A stretch of DNA of 64,000 nucleotides from JAAYJT01 sp037446395 (GTDB lineage: Bacteria > Bacteroidota > Bacteroidia > Bacteroidales > JAAYJT01). Location of the stretch: positions 1 to 64,000 of the forward strand of contig JBBIIP010000008.1 of the NCBI GenBank assembly GCA_037446395.1. The letters are read 5' to 3'. Below the pieces are notes generated by a model. It was not told the origin of the DNA. It ran no database searches and saw only the letters and a program-made list of their open reading frames with translations. Position numbers and translations under genes: made by a program. Of this stretch, positions 18,711 through 27,264 are shown piece by piece. Numbering within the stretch: position 1 is the first letter of the stretch; the number at the start of each line of letters is the position of its first letter.

Positions 18711-18740
18711 TTGTATTGTATCAATTTGTTATTATATTTG
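18711..18740 (+). promoter_or_regulatory. complete Bacteroidetes-type promoter of the OmpA-like gene
   Basis: A TTG at 18711-18713, a 19-bp spacer and TATATTTG at 18733-18740 fit the -33/-7 consensus. Initiation near 18747 gives a leader of about 40 nt. Confidence 0.65.
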
Positions 18741-18786
18741 CACTGTCTAAAAATAGTACACGGTTACTAATTAATACAAAATCAAT

Positions 18787-21243
18787 ATGAAAACCACTTA
18801 CAACGTAATGAAAAGACTAACCCTCCTGATGATGGTTGCACTTTTTTCAGTTTTTGTTTTTGCACAAGAGCAACCAAAAGTCTCAAAATCCCTTTTCACT
18901 CCTCATTGGTATCTGGGAGCCGGAATAGGATTTAGCCAGTATTTTGGCGATGTGAACAAAAGCAGCCTTATTCAAAATCCATCGCACTGGCGAGAAGCAG
19001 GGAATGTGATGTTTGGCCGCCAGTTTTCGCCTCTGTTTGGTTTGCGTGGTCAGTTTCAATATGCCGGATTATTTGGCGAAGACAAAGACGGAGTGAAGCA
19101 ATATACCCGTGGTGAACTATTTGATTTCAATCTTAACGGCACGTTAAGTTTTCTGAATCTTGCAAAGCGCGACCCGGACAGAAAATTTGACATTTATGGT
19201 ATTGCTGGTATTGGGCAAGCGCATACACGTTCACGACTGAGAACAAGCCCCGCACCAAATGGGGCCTTGGTTGCCAAATACGGCTATGATGGTAAGGGCA
19301 TTGACCAAAGGGCCACCTCGTTGGTTATCCCTGTTGGAATTGGAGCGAAGTATTCGCTCACAAAGAAATTGGAAGTGAACCTCGAAAGCACTGCTCGAAT
19401 CACAAATACTGATGAATTAGATGCAAAGATTGTTGCCAGCTCATCTAAAGACCTATATGCACCAACCACAATCGGGCTTATTTATAAATTCAGCCCAGGT
19501 GTAGATCTGAGCAAAATGGTACGAGACTTCGACAAGATAACCTATACTGTTACTCCAGAAGTACTCCAGAATGATTGCGGCTCTGTGAAGGTAAATATTG
19601 TTGGCAAAGTTCCACCTGAATATTTCCATAAAAAAGCAGCCATAACCTACGAACCTGTTCTTAAGTATGCCACTGGCGAAACCCGACTTAAACCCATTAC
19701 CCTCATTGGGGAAGATATTGTCGGAGACGGAGTAAAAATTAATTATTTAAAAGGTGGCACATTTAACTATTCGACTGTGATCCCCTACAAACCAGAAATG
19801 GCCTATTCCGACCTTGTGGCCGATCCTTTGATCTATGCCCCCAAAAGTCCGGTGGTAGAAGGTGCAACGCGTGCAAGTGTAATTGCCACTCAAAAATATT
19901 ATGAAGTTCCACAGGTATTTTTTGCGCCCGGAGTAATTAATGTTGGAAGCAGCCTGACCGACTTAGTGCACGACGAAACAGTGCTCACAGCCCCACATGG
20001 CTACGAAAAAGTGACCATTCTCACCAAAGAAGCAACAATATACTTTAAAGTTGATATGCACAATCTCAATTGGAGCCTGCCGTTGAACAAAAGCACAGAT
20101 GCCAAGAATAAACTAAAAGATCTTGAAAGTTTCCTGCGACTTGGATATAAGCTTCGCGACATAAACATTTCTGCCTGGGCTTCTCCTGAAGGTGAAGAAA
20201 GCCGCAACCAGGGTTTATCAGAAAGACGCTCCCAAACCGGTTTGAAATATACAAAAGACCTGCTAAAAAAACTGGTTCGCGAAAAGAAGAGTATCCTAAA
20301 GATTGCAAATATTGATAAAGACATTACTTACAATGTTAAGGCTCTTGGCGAAGATTGGGATGGATTCGTGAAAGCAGTTCAAGCCTCCAATATCCGGGAT
20401 AAAAACATCATTGCAAATGTTGTGAATTCGCAACCTGATCTTAAAAAACGCGAACTGGAAATCAGGAAGATGACCATTGTATACAAAGAAGTTGAAGAAA
20501 ACATCCTTCCTCCACTTCGCAGGGTAGTGATCGCTGCCAATGCATTTGAACCCAAGAAAACCGACAATGAAATTTCTTTGCTGGCAATCTCTTCGCCCGA
20601 GAAACTTACCGTGCAGGAATTGCTCTATGCTGCTAGCCTCACCGATGACGTAAATGCAAAACTACGCATTTACGAATCGGCCATGAAACTCTATCCAGGC
20701 AGTTATGCTGCTTTCAACAATGCTGCTGCTCTTGAAATTCAGAAAGGTAACCTGACTAAAGCAGCCGATTACCTGAAGAAAGCTCAGGACATTAGCGCGG
20801 GCAAACCCGAAGCACTCAACAATCTCGGAGTGATAGAACTGAAAAATGGTAATGTTGATAAGGCTGTAGCCTACTTTGCCGATGCCAAAAAAGCTGGTGC
20901 AAATGTTGATTACAACACGGGCCTCACTCAAATTGCCAAATGCGACACAAAGGGTGCTGCAACAACGTTTGGCTCAACAACCTGCACTCACAATGTTGCC
21001 TTGGTGCAAATGCTCAATGGCAACCTCGCCGGAGCCAGCCAAAATGTTAAATGTGCACCCGAAAGTGCCAAAACATCCTACCTCGCTGCAGTAATTGCTG
21101 CCCGCATGAACGACAGTCAGGGCGTGATAAGCAACCTCACGAAAGCCATTGGAGCCGATGCCTCACTCAAAGCAAAAGCAGCCAATGACAGGGAATTCAA
21201 TAAATTTATCGAACTTCCAGCCTTCAAAGCACTCGTTAAATAG
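18787..21243 (+). CDS. OmpA-like outer-membrane protein with C-terminal TPR region
   Basis: An 818-residue exported protein. The signal peptide ends VFVFA before Gln27. Residues 30-240 look like an outer-membrane beta-barrel (HWYLGAGIGFSQYFGDV, then alternating strands to LIYKFSPG). The middle (about 250-410) is a beta-rich segment starting CGSVKVNIVGKVP. Residues 425-545 are OmpA-C-like (INISAWASPEGEESRN then LSERRSQTGLKY). The end (about 610-815) contains TPR-like units (AAFNNAAALEIQKGNLTKAA, EALNNLGVIELKNGNVDKA). In the OmpA segment the LSxRR part is kept, but the usual TD position reads ASPEG. It has its own promoter and a strong terminator. Probably tethers envelope layers or scaffolds proteins. 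Confidence 0.82.
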   Translation: MKTTYNVMKRLTLLMMVALFSVFVFAQEQPKVSKSLFTPHWYLGAGIGFSQYFGDVNKSSLIQNPSHWREAGNVMFGRQFSPLFGLRGQFQYAGLFGEDKDGVKQYTRGELFDFNLNGTLSFLNLAKRDPDRKFDIYGIAGIGQAHTRSRLRTSPAPNGALVAKYGYDGKGIDQRATSLVIPVGIGAKYSLTKKLEVNLESTARITNTDELDAKIVASSSKDLYAPTTIGLIYKFSPGVDLSKMVRDFDKITYTVTPEVLQNDCGSVKVNIVGKVPPEYFHKKAAITYEPVLKYATGETRLKPITLIGEDIVGDGVKINYLKGGTFNYSTVIPYKPEMAYSDLVADPLIYAPKSPVVEGATRASVIATQKYYEVPQVFFAPGVINVGSSLTDLVHDETVLTAPHGYEKVTILTKEATIYFKVDMHNLNWSLPLNKSTDAKNKLKDLESFLRLGYKLRDINISAWASPEGEESRNQGLSERRSQTGLKYTKDLLKKLVREKKSILKIANIDKDITYNVKALGEDWDGFVKAVQASNIRDKNIIANVVNSQPDLKKRELEIRKMTIVYKEVEENILPPLRRVVIAANAFEPKKTDNEISLLAISSPEKLTVQELLYAASLTDDVNAKLRIYESAMKLYPGSYAAFNNAAALEIQKGNLTKAADYLKKAQDISAGKPEALNNLGVIELKNGNVDKAVAYFADAKKAGANVDYNTGLTQIAKCDTKGAATTFGSTTCTHNVALVQMLNGNLAGASQNVKCAPESAKTSYLAAVIAARMNDSQGVISNLTKAIGADASLKAKAANDREFNKFIELPAFKALVK

Positions 21244-21257
21244 AAACATATCACCCC

Positions 21258-21299
21258 AAAAAAAGAGGTTGGAGCGCTGCTCCAACCTCTTTTTTTTTT
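21258..21299. terminator. bidirectional rho-independent terminator
   Basis: A perfect 11-bp stem (21265-21275 with 21279-21289) and 3-nt loop is flanked by seven A on the left and a T-run on the right. It lies between the convergent OmpA-like gene (stop 21243) and M20 peptidase gene (stop 21308), and can serve both. Confidence 0.92.
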
Positions 21300-21307
21300 A
21301 CTGACTA

Positions 21308-22687
21308 TCATGTGCCGGGCTTCATCAGCTCTACATAATATTTGTAGAACCACGGGATCGTTTCGATACCTTTATAGTAATTATATAATAAGTAGTTCTC
21401 GTTGGGCGAGTGAATAGCATCCGACTCAAGCCCCCATCCCATAAGAATTGATTTAACCCCAAGCACTTGTTCAAAGGTGCTGATGATCGGAATGCTTCCC
21501 CCGCTTCGCACCGGGATAGGCCTTTTTCCATAGGTTGTTTCCAATGCTTTGCTTGCAGCCTGGTATGCCGTGATGTTTGTTGGAGAAACGTATCCTTGCC
21601 CTCCATGCAAAACTTCAACTTTCACCGAAACATAGGGTGGTGCAATTGAAATAAAATGCTTTTTAAATAATTCGCCAATCTTCTTATGGTCCTGGTTAGG
21701 AACCAGACGCATACTGATCTTTGCAGTTGCTTTTGACGGCAATACTGTTTTTGCCCCTTCACCTGTATATCCACTCCAGATTCCGTTGACATCAAGTGCG
21801 GGCCTGATACCTGTGCGTTCATTTGTTGTAAATCCTTTTTCACCCCACACTTCTTCTATTTTAAGACCTTTTTTATACCCTTCGAGATTGAAGGGCGCTT
21901 TCGCCATTTCATTTCTTTCTTCCTCGCTTATGACAAGCACATCGTCATAAAAGCCTGGGATTGTGATTTGGTTGTCTTGGTCATGAAGTGATGCGATCAT
22001 CTTGGCAAGGATATTTGCCGGGTTGGCAACTGCTCCACCGAAAAGTCCGGAATGCAGATCATGGCCAGGCCCAGTTACCTCCACCTGCACATAAGTCAGA
22101 CCTCTTAATCCGACGGTGATTGAAGGAATATCCTTTGCTATCATGCTGGTGTCGGACACAAGAATGACATCAGACTTCAGCATTTCTTTATTTTCCAGGC
22201 AAAATTTTCCCAAATTTGGCGAACCAATTTCCTCTTCTCCCTCTATCATAAATTTAACATTACAAGGAAGTGAATCGGTTTTAACCATGGCTTCAAACGC
22301 TTTTGCGTGCATAAACCCCTGACCTTTGTCGTCGTTTGCTCCACGGCCATAAATTTTCCCATCTCTGATCTCTGGCTCAAATGGCGGGCTTATCCATTGA
22401 TCAACCGGGTCGACAGGCATCACATCATAATGGGCATACACCAGAACAGTGGGCAAAGATGGATTCATCATTTTTTCTCCATATACCACCGGGTTACCCG
22501 GAGTTGCGAGAATCTCTGCCTTGTCGGCTCCGGCGCTGAGAAGTGCAGTTTTCCAGTATTCTGCCGCTCTATACATGTCTGGTTTATGATCAGAAACTGA
22601 GCTCACAGAAGGGATTTTGATCAGCTCGAATAATTCTTCTAAAAATTTTTCCTTGTTTTTTTCAATATACGCATTAATTTTATCCAT
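21308..22687 (-). CDS. M20 family dipeptidase/carboxypeptidase
   Basis: A 459-residue zinc peptidase of the M20/M25/M40 group, similar to PepV/CNDP-type dipeptidases. Metal and catalytic segments are in order: VYAHYDVMPVDP (His and the Asp two residues later), YGRGANDDKGQ (bridging Asp), MIEGEEEIGSPN (Glu-Glu) and a C-terminal SDAIHSPNENY carrying a His ligand. The dimerisation/lid domain starts near residue 190. No signal peptide, so cytoplasmic. Likely role is hydrolysis of imported dipeptides. A standalone gene, divergent from gap. Confidence 0.93.
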   Translation of the reverse strand: MDKINAYIEKNKEKFLEELFELIKIPSVSSVSDHKPDMYRAAEYWKTALLSAGADKAEILATPGNPVVYGEKMMNPSLPTVLVYAHYDVMPVDPVDQWISPPFEPEIRDGKIYGRGANDDKGQGFMHAKAFEAMVKTDSLPCNVKFMIEGEEEIGSPNLGKFCLENKEMLKSDVILVSDTSMIAKDIPSITVGLRGLTYVQVEVTGPGHDLHSGLFGGAVANPANILAKMIASLHDQDNQITIPGFYDDVLVISEEERNEMAKAPFNLEGYKKGLKIEEVWGEKGFTTNERTGIRPALDVNGIWSGYTGEGAKTVLPSKATAKISMRLVPNQDHKKIGELFKKHFISIAPPYVSVKVEVLHGGQGYVSPTNITAYQAASKALETTYGKRPIPVRSGGSIPIISTFEQVLGVKSILMGWGLESDAIHSPNENYLLYNYYKGIETIPWFYKYYVELMKPGT

Positions 22688-22731
22688 CGTGGAAAATTGT
22701 TTGTTAATAAGTGACCAAATAGTTTAGATGT

Positions 22732-22739
22732 CAAAAATA
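22732..22739 (-). promoter_or_regulatory. -7 promoter element of the M20 peptidase gene
   Basis: On the minus strand this reads TATTTTTG, matching TAnnTTTG, about 45 nt upstream of the ATG at 22687. Confidence 0.45.
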
Positions 22740-22777
22740 AGCATTCTTTTGATATTCTGAGACCTCTGGCAAATTGT

Positions 22778-22785
22778 TACTTTTG
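22778..22785 (+). promoter_or_regulatory. -7 promoter element of gap
   Basis: TACTTTTG matches TAnnTTTG, about 52 nt upstream of the ATG at 22837. The divergent M20 -7 box lies about 40 bp away. Confidence 0.5.
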
Positions 22786-22836
22786 CCTGAAAATCAACTG
22801 GCCTATTTAACCAAGCTTTCTTGAACCCTACAAATT

Positions 22837-23847
22837 ATGCCAAAAATTAGAGTTGCAATTAATGGATTCGGACGGATCGGAAGAGTTACCTGTCGCGCCT
22901 TGCTCGGGAACAGGAACATAAAACTCGTCGCTGTGAACGACCTGGCAGATGCAGCAAACCTGGCGCATATGCTAAAATATGACTCATTTCATGGGCTGTT
23001 TCCGGCAGCTGTATCGGCTGAAGCCGCATTTCTATTTATCGCTGGTGAGAAAATACATGTGTTCAACAACCCTGAAATCGGTTCGATTAATTGGGGCGAC
23101 ATGGGAATTGATGTTGTCATTGAATCCACAGGCATATACGCGAGTAAGGCAAGCGCAATGAAGCATATTGAGGCAGGTGCGCGCAAGGTAATCATTTCGG
23201 CTCCTGCCAAAAATGAGTCTGACGATGTTAAACACATTGTTCTTGGCATAAATGATCATATGATACAGCCAGGCGATCAAGTCATTTCCAACGCCTCATG
23301 CACCACGAATTGTGTTGCTCCGCTTATACAAATTATTGATGAAAACTGGCACATCGAGGAAGGATTTATAACCACGGTCCATAGCTACACCCGCGATCAA
23401 AACCTGATTGACGCCCCTCACAAAGATTGGCGAAGGGGGAGAGCTGCTGCCTGCTCGATCATCCCAACAACTACGGGGGCCGCAAAAGCTGCTACAAAAA
23501 TATTCCCACACCTGAAGAATAAACTAGGCGGGGCTGGAATCAGGGTGCCCGTGCCAAACGGTTCGTTAACCGATTTCACTTGCACCGTTCGTAAGCCGAC
23601 CAGTACCCATGCCATCAATGAAGCATTTAAGAAAGCCGCCAACGGGCATCTGAAGGGAATTCTCCAATATACCGAAGACCCGATAGTTTCAGTTGACATC
23701 ATCGGCAACACACATTCTGCAATATTTGACGCAGGGCTAACGGCAGTTCTTGGCGACAAAAACAGGCTCATAAAAGTCGTAGCCTGGTACGACAACGAGG
23801 TGGGTTATGCCAACCGCCTGATCGAATTGATTGATAAGTTTGGATGA
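22837..23847 (+). CDS. gap: type I glyceraldehyde-3-phosphate dehydrogenase
   Basis: A 336-residue GAPDH that converts glyceraldehyde 3-phosphate, phosphate and NAD+ into 1,3-bisphosphoglycerate in glycolysis/gluconeogenesis. The Rossmann motif INGFGRIGR opens the protein, and the Asp in VNDLAD favours NAD+ over NADP+. The catalytic Cys155 lies in SNASCTTNC, with the partner His in TTVHSYTRDQ. The C-terminal signature WYDNEVGYANR is intact. Standard length, monocistronic. Confidence 0.97.
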   Translation: MPKIRVAINGFGRIGRVTCRALLGNRNIKLVAVNDLADAANLAHMLKYDSFHGLFPAAVSAEAAFLFIAGEKIHVFNNPEIGSINWGDMGIDVVIESTGIYASKASAMKHIEAGARKVIISAPAKNESDDVKHIVLGINDHMIQPGDQVISNASCTTNCVAPLIQIIDENWHIEEGFITTVHSYTRDQNLIDAPHKDWRRGRAAACSIIPTTTGAAKAATKIFPHLKNKLGGAGIRVPVPNGSLTDFTCTVRKPTSTHAINEAFKKAANGHLKGILQYTEDPIVSVDIIGNTHSAIFDAGLTAVLGDKNRLIKVVAWYDNEVGYANRLIELIDKFG

Positions 23848-23906
23848 CAAGGTTTCTTCGTGTGTTTTTTTGATGGCGCTTATGTTAAATCAACCTGCAT
23901 TTAGGC

Positions 23907-23914
23907 TAATTTTG
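23907..23914 (+). promoter_or_regulatory. -7 promoter element of the sigma-54 activator/lptE/secG operon
   Basis: TAATTTTG matches TAnnTTTG, about 70 nt upstream of the ATG at 23985. The ten bases CTAATTTTGC recur in the rplU and serS promoters. Confidence 0.5.
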
Positions 23915-23984
23915 CCACACAATAATCTGCCTTTTAGGCAAATAAATAAATTGGCTTTTCAAAAAAACGGTTATTACACAACAA

Positions 23985-25214
23985 ATGGATATAATATCAA
24001 TAAAACAGCGGTTTGGCATTATAGGTAGTTCACCTGCACTTGATCGGGCAATTGATATTGCCCGCCAGGTTGCCCCGACAGAAATAACTGTACTGATCAC
24101 CGGTGAAAGTGGTGTTGGCAAGGAAGCTTTTCCCAAAATAATTCATCAACTTAGCCCACGCAAACATGGGCCATATATTGCCGTTAACTGCGGAGCCATC
24201 CCCGAAGGCACGATTGACTCGGAATTATTTGGACATGAAAAAGGCTCTTTTACTGGAGCTCACGAAGCCCGCAAAGGTTACTTTGAGGTGGTGAATGGCG
24301 GAACAATCTTTCTTGACGAAGTGGCCGAACTTCCACTTTCGACACAGGTGCGTCTGCTCAGGATTTTGGAGAGCGGGGAATTTATCAAGGTGGGATCTTC
24401 CAAGGTGCTCAAAAGTGATGTGCGGGTTGTGGCCGCCACCAATGTAGATTTAACCGACTATATTCAAAAAGGTAAGTTTCGTCAGGATTTATTTTACCGT
24501 TTAAACTCGGTTCCTATTTTTATTCCGCCATTGCGCGACCGCAAAGAAGATATCCTGCTGTTATTCAGAAAATTTTCCAGTGATTTTGCTGAAAAGTATC
24601 ATATGCCTATTATCGAGTTGAATGAAGAGTGCCAGCGGATCCTGCTCGCCTATCGTTGGTATGGAAACATCAGGCAACTCAAAAATATAGCCGAGCAAAT
24701 TTCTATAATCGAAGAAAATCGAAAAATTGATGCCCAGACCTTGCTCAAATATCTTCCTGAAGGACAACATCGTGATTTGCCTATGTTGATATCAAAGGAA
24801 ACCACCCAAAGCGAGTTTTCTGAAAGAGAACTATTATATAAGGTGTTGTTTGATATGCGTAAAGACATCAACGAACTGAAAAGACTTGTTTTTAATGTGA
24901 TCCAGGATCCGGTTTCTGCTGACTCCTGGGCTGAAGACAAATCACCATTCTTTAATCAAATGCATCAGGAGGCCTCTTCAGATCCACCTGTTGTTGGAAG
25001 AGTATCTATCCAAAACGCGTTTAAGGTGCACGAAGAACCAGTGCAGGATTCAGAAGTGCTCGAAGAATCGTTTTCCCTGGAAAAACGAGAATTAGAATAC
25101 ATACGCAAAGCACTTGAAAAGCATGACGGCAAGCGCAAAAGTGCAGCCGCAGAACTTGGGATATCCGAAAGAACTCTCTACAGAAAGATTAAAGAATATG
25201 GTATTGATTTGTAA
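23985..25214 (+). CDS. sigma-54-interacting transcriptional regulator without receiver domain
   Basis: A 409-residue bacterial enhancer-binding protein. The AAA+ domain starts almost at the N-terminus: Walker A GESGVGKE (near residue 40), the sigma-54 contact loop written GSFTGA instead of GAFTGA (near 87), Walker B GGTIFLDEVAE (near 106) and the arginine-finger segment FRQDLFYRLN. A linker of about 100 residues leads to a Fis-type helix-turn-helix (KRKSAAAELGISERTLYRKI, the last 30 residues). There is no response-regulator, PAS or GAF input domain, so activity may be set by expression level or a partner. Its end overlaps the lptE start by 17 nt. Confidence 0.92.
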   Translation: MDIISIKQRFGIIGSSPALDRAIDIARQVAPTEITVLITGESGVGKEAFPKIIHQLSPRKHGPYIAVNCGAIPEGTIDSELFGHEKGSFTGAHEARKGYFEVVNGGTIFLDEVAELPLSTQVRLLRILESGEFIKVGSSKVLKSDVRVVAATNVDLTDYIQKGKFRQDLFYRLNSVPIFIPPLRDRKEDILLLFRKFSSDFAEKYHMPIIELNEECQRILLAYRWYGNIRQLKNIAEQISIIEENRKIDAQTLLKYLPEGQHRDLPMLISKETTQSEFSERELLYKVLFDMRKDINELKRLVFNVIQDPVSADSWAEDKSPFFNQMHQEASSDPPVVGRVSIQNAFKVHEEPVQDSEVLEESFSLEKRELEYIRKALEKHDGKRKSAAAELGISERTLYRKIKEYGIDL

Positions 25215-25722
25215 TATCAGAACATATAGTCGTTTGATTATGCTTGCGTTGATCCTCGCTTCATTGGGTGGGTGCGGAGTTTATTCATTTACAGGTGCAT
25301 CAATCCCGCCAGAAGCAAAAAGTATTAGCATCTCCTCTTTCCCCAATAACGCACAATTGGTGCATCCCTCTTTGAGCCGTATATTGACAGATGCCTTGCG
25401 CGACAAATTCATGTCGCAAACAAGCCTGACAATTGTTCCGCGAAATGGTGACCTGATTATCGAAGGCGCCATTACTGATTACAGCACGCAACCTGTGGCA
25501 ATTACCGGGGAACAAACAGCGGCCCTTAACCGGCTTACGATTTCTGTTAGGGTTAAGTATACAAATCGTTTCGACGAAAAACAGAACTTTGAAAGCAGCT
25601 TCTCCCGGTACGAAGATTATGTCAGCACCCTTGCGCTTTCGGCGGTTGAAGAAAACCTGATTACTCAAATAACCGAAGCACTTGTTCAGGAAATCTTCAA
25701 TCGTGCAGTTGTAAATTGGTAG
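25198..25722 (+). CDS. lptE: LptE family LPS-assembly lipoprotein
   Basis: A 174-residue lipoprotein. The signal with lipobox (LASLGGC) is followed by GVYSFTGASIPPEAKSISI, characteristic of Bacteroidetes LptE. LptE plugs the LptD barrel that inserts lipopolysaccharide into the outer-membrane outer leaflet. The start is taken at 25198, overlapping the upstream regulator by 17 nt; an ATG at 25240 gives a shorter, also plausible signal. Longer in-frame extension is only a shadow of the regulator's C-terminus. Conserved parts include NDGDLIIEG-like beta strands and a C-terminal helix. Followed 3 bp later by the next gene. Confidence 0.88.
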   Translation: MVLICNIRTYSRLIMLALILASLGGCGVYSFTGASIPPEAKSISISSFPNNAQLVHPSLSRILTDALRDKFMSQTSLTIVPRNGDLIIEGAITDYSTQPVAITGEQTAALNRLTISVRVKYTNRFDEKQNFESSFSRYEDYVSTLALSAVEENLITQITEALVQEIFNRAVVNW

Positions 25723-25725
25723 CCT

Positions 25726-26361
25726 ATGAATAGGAAACACTTTTTAGCGCTGGTCGAAGATCCAACCCTACTCGATCAATATTCTGCAACTCAACTGCAG
25801 GATGTGCTGCGTGAGTATCCTTATTGCCAGCCGGCCCATTTGCTGTATATCCTTAATCTAAAGAACCTGGAGCATATTGGATTTAACGCCCAATTGCGTT
25901 TGGCTTCTGCTTATGCCGGCAATCGAATCGTTTTAAAACACCTGCTCGAAGCGCCACTGGCTCCTGAAACTACCAACAATCAGCAAGCAAATGCCGTAAA
26001 GCGACAAACAACGATAAAAGCTGAGGCGTTGAAATTGTCTGAAAAAGAACCTGATGTGCATAATAAAAAACAGTATCAAGAAATAATTGACAGATTTATC
26101 CTCACCGAGCCAGCATCAACCAAACAGAAAAAAGATTTTTTTAATCCAACAGACTACGCTAAACAGAGCAACACCGACAATCAGTCAATTGTCAGCGAAA
26201 CACTTGCAATACTTTATGCCAGGCAGGGCCATATTCAAAAAGCAATAAATATTTATGAAAAGCTGTGTTTGGTATTTCCCGAAAAAAGTCGTTACTTTGC
26301 AGCCCAAATTGAAAAATTAAAGAATCAAGACATTCAATCACAAACAATTAATAATAAGTAA
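25726..26361 (+). CDS. conserved protein of unknown function between lptE and secG
   Basis: A 211-residue protein without signal peptide or membrane helix. Residues 1-90 are helical (LQDVLREYPYCQPAHLLYILNLKNL). The middle is hydrophilic and low complexity. The C-terminal 50 residues form a TPR-like helical pair (SETLAILYARQGHIQKAINIYEKL). I know no function. Tight spacing (3 bp on each side) and position between lptE and secG indicate one operon and suggest a link to envelope biogenesis, by context only. Confidence 0.8.
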   Translation: MNRKHFLALVEDPTLLDQYSATQLQDVLREYPYCQPAHLLYILNLKNLEHIGFNAQLRLASAYAGNRIVLKHLLEAPLAPETTNNQQANAVKRQTTIKAEALKLSEKEPDVHNKKQYQEIIDRFILTEPASTKQKKDFFNPTDYAKQSNTDNQSIVSETLAILYARQGHIQKAINIYEKLCLVFPEKSRYFAAQIEKLKNQDIQSQTINNK

Positions 26362-26364
26362 TTT

Positions 26365-26694
26365 ATGGGCGCATATATTTTAGTCTCTGTACTCATTCTT
26401 ATTACCTGCATTCTGCTCGGCCTTATAGTTTTGGTTCAAAACTCAAAAGGTGGCGGATTAGCATCGAACTTCGCCTCGTCGAATCAATTCATGGGAGTGC
26501 GCAAAACAGCCGATTTTCTCGAAAAATCAACCTGGACCCTCGCAATTGTGCTGTTGGTACTGAGTCTGTTTAGTATTTTTGTAATCCCGCGTCACAGAAC
26601 TGAAAAGGTAGCCGATACAGAATTGCGCCAGCAGATCGAAGCCGGAAAAGTGCAACCTGTTCAGGATTACAAAATGCCCCCAACTGAAGAATAA
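26365..26694 (+). CDS. secG: SecG, protein translocase subunit
   Basis: A 109-residue inner-membrane protein. Two transmembrane helices (YILVSVLILITCILLGLIVL and a second at about 52-72, WTLAIVLLVLSLFSIFVI) flank the conserved cytoplasmic loop QNSKGGGLASNFASSNQFMG. SecG assists SecYE and SecA during preprotein translocation. The C-terminal tail after residue 75 is polar and Gln/Glu-rich. Last gene of the operon, followed by a strong terminator. Confidence 0.94.
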   Translation: MGAYILVSVLILITCILLGLIVLVQNSKGGGLASNFASSNQFMGVRKTADFLEKSTWTLAIVLLVLSLFSIFVIPRHRTEKVADTELRQQIEAGKVQPVQDYKMPPTEE

Positions 26695-26715
26695 TTGGAT
26701 ATTTCCTAAAACATT

Positions 26716-26754
26716 AAAAGTGTCAGAATGTCAGAAATTCTGACACTTTTTTTT
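26716..26754 (+). terminator. rho-independent terminator after secG
   Basis: A 14-bp stem (26716-26729 with 26737-26750) and 7-nt loop ends in an eight-T run. It lies 22 nt after the secG stop. Confidence 0.92.
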
Positions 26755-26950
26755 AATCAGCCGCCGAAAAGGCCAAAAACGAATAATCTATAAGAGTTCT
26801 ATTATGTTTCTAATAATCAGGCCTTAACAAATCTTTTCACGACAATCTATGCTTTACGGCTGAAGTGCAAAAGGTTTGGCACAAAATATGACAATCACTT
26901 GTCCAGAAAAGTAAATCAATTATTTATTGTACAACCTAATAATCAAACAA

Positions 26951-27229
26951 ATGAAAAAAGTTAGTATTAAACCACTGGCCGACAGAGTTTTAGTTGAACC
27001 TGCTGCAGCCGAAGAAAAAACAGCAGCTGGTATTATTATTCCTGATACCGCAAAAGAAAAACCCCAAAAAGGAACAGTGATTGCCGTGGGCAACGGAAAA
27101 AAAGATGAGCCGATGACAGTGAAAGAAGGCGATACGGTTCTTTATGGCAAATACGCCGGCACAGAGATCAACGTACAAGGACACGACTATTTGATCATGC
27201 GCGAGTCCGATATTCTTGCAATTATCTAA
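26951..27229 (+). CDS. groES: co-chaperonin GroES
   Basis: A 92-residue GroES (KPLADRVLVEPAAAEEKTA, then GIIIPDTAKEKPQKG and VLYGKYAGTEI). It forms the heptameric lid on GroEL. The mobile-loop region (about 17-32) is present. The ATG at 26951 was chosen because the eight-residue extension available upstream is not part of the family. It lies 35 nt ahead of groEL in the usual order. No CIRCE inverted repeat is visible upstream. Confidence 0.97.
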   Translation: MKKVSIKPLADRVLVEPAAAEEKTAAGIIIPDTAKEKPQKGTVIAVGNGKKDEPMTVKEGDTVLYGKYAGTEINVQGHDYLIMRESDILAII

Positions 27230-27264
27230 AATAATTCTTCAAATCAATATAAAAACAAAATATC

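Noticed and set aside
26873..26895. TTTGGCAC...ATGACA before groES as a sigma-54 promoter
   Set aside because: The -24 part fits, but the -12 GC is replaced by GA at the required spacing; one weak match is expected by chance.
26760..26950. CIRCE heat-shock operator before groES
   Set aside because: The 9-9-9 inverted repeat is not present.
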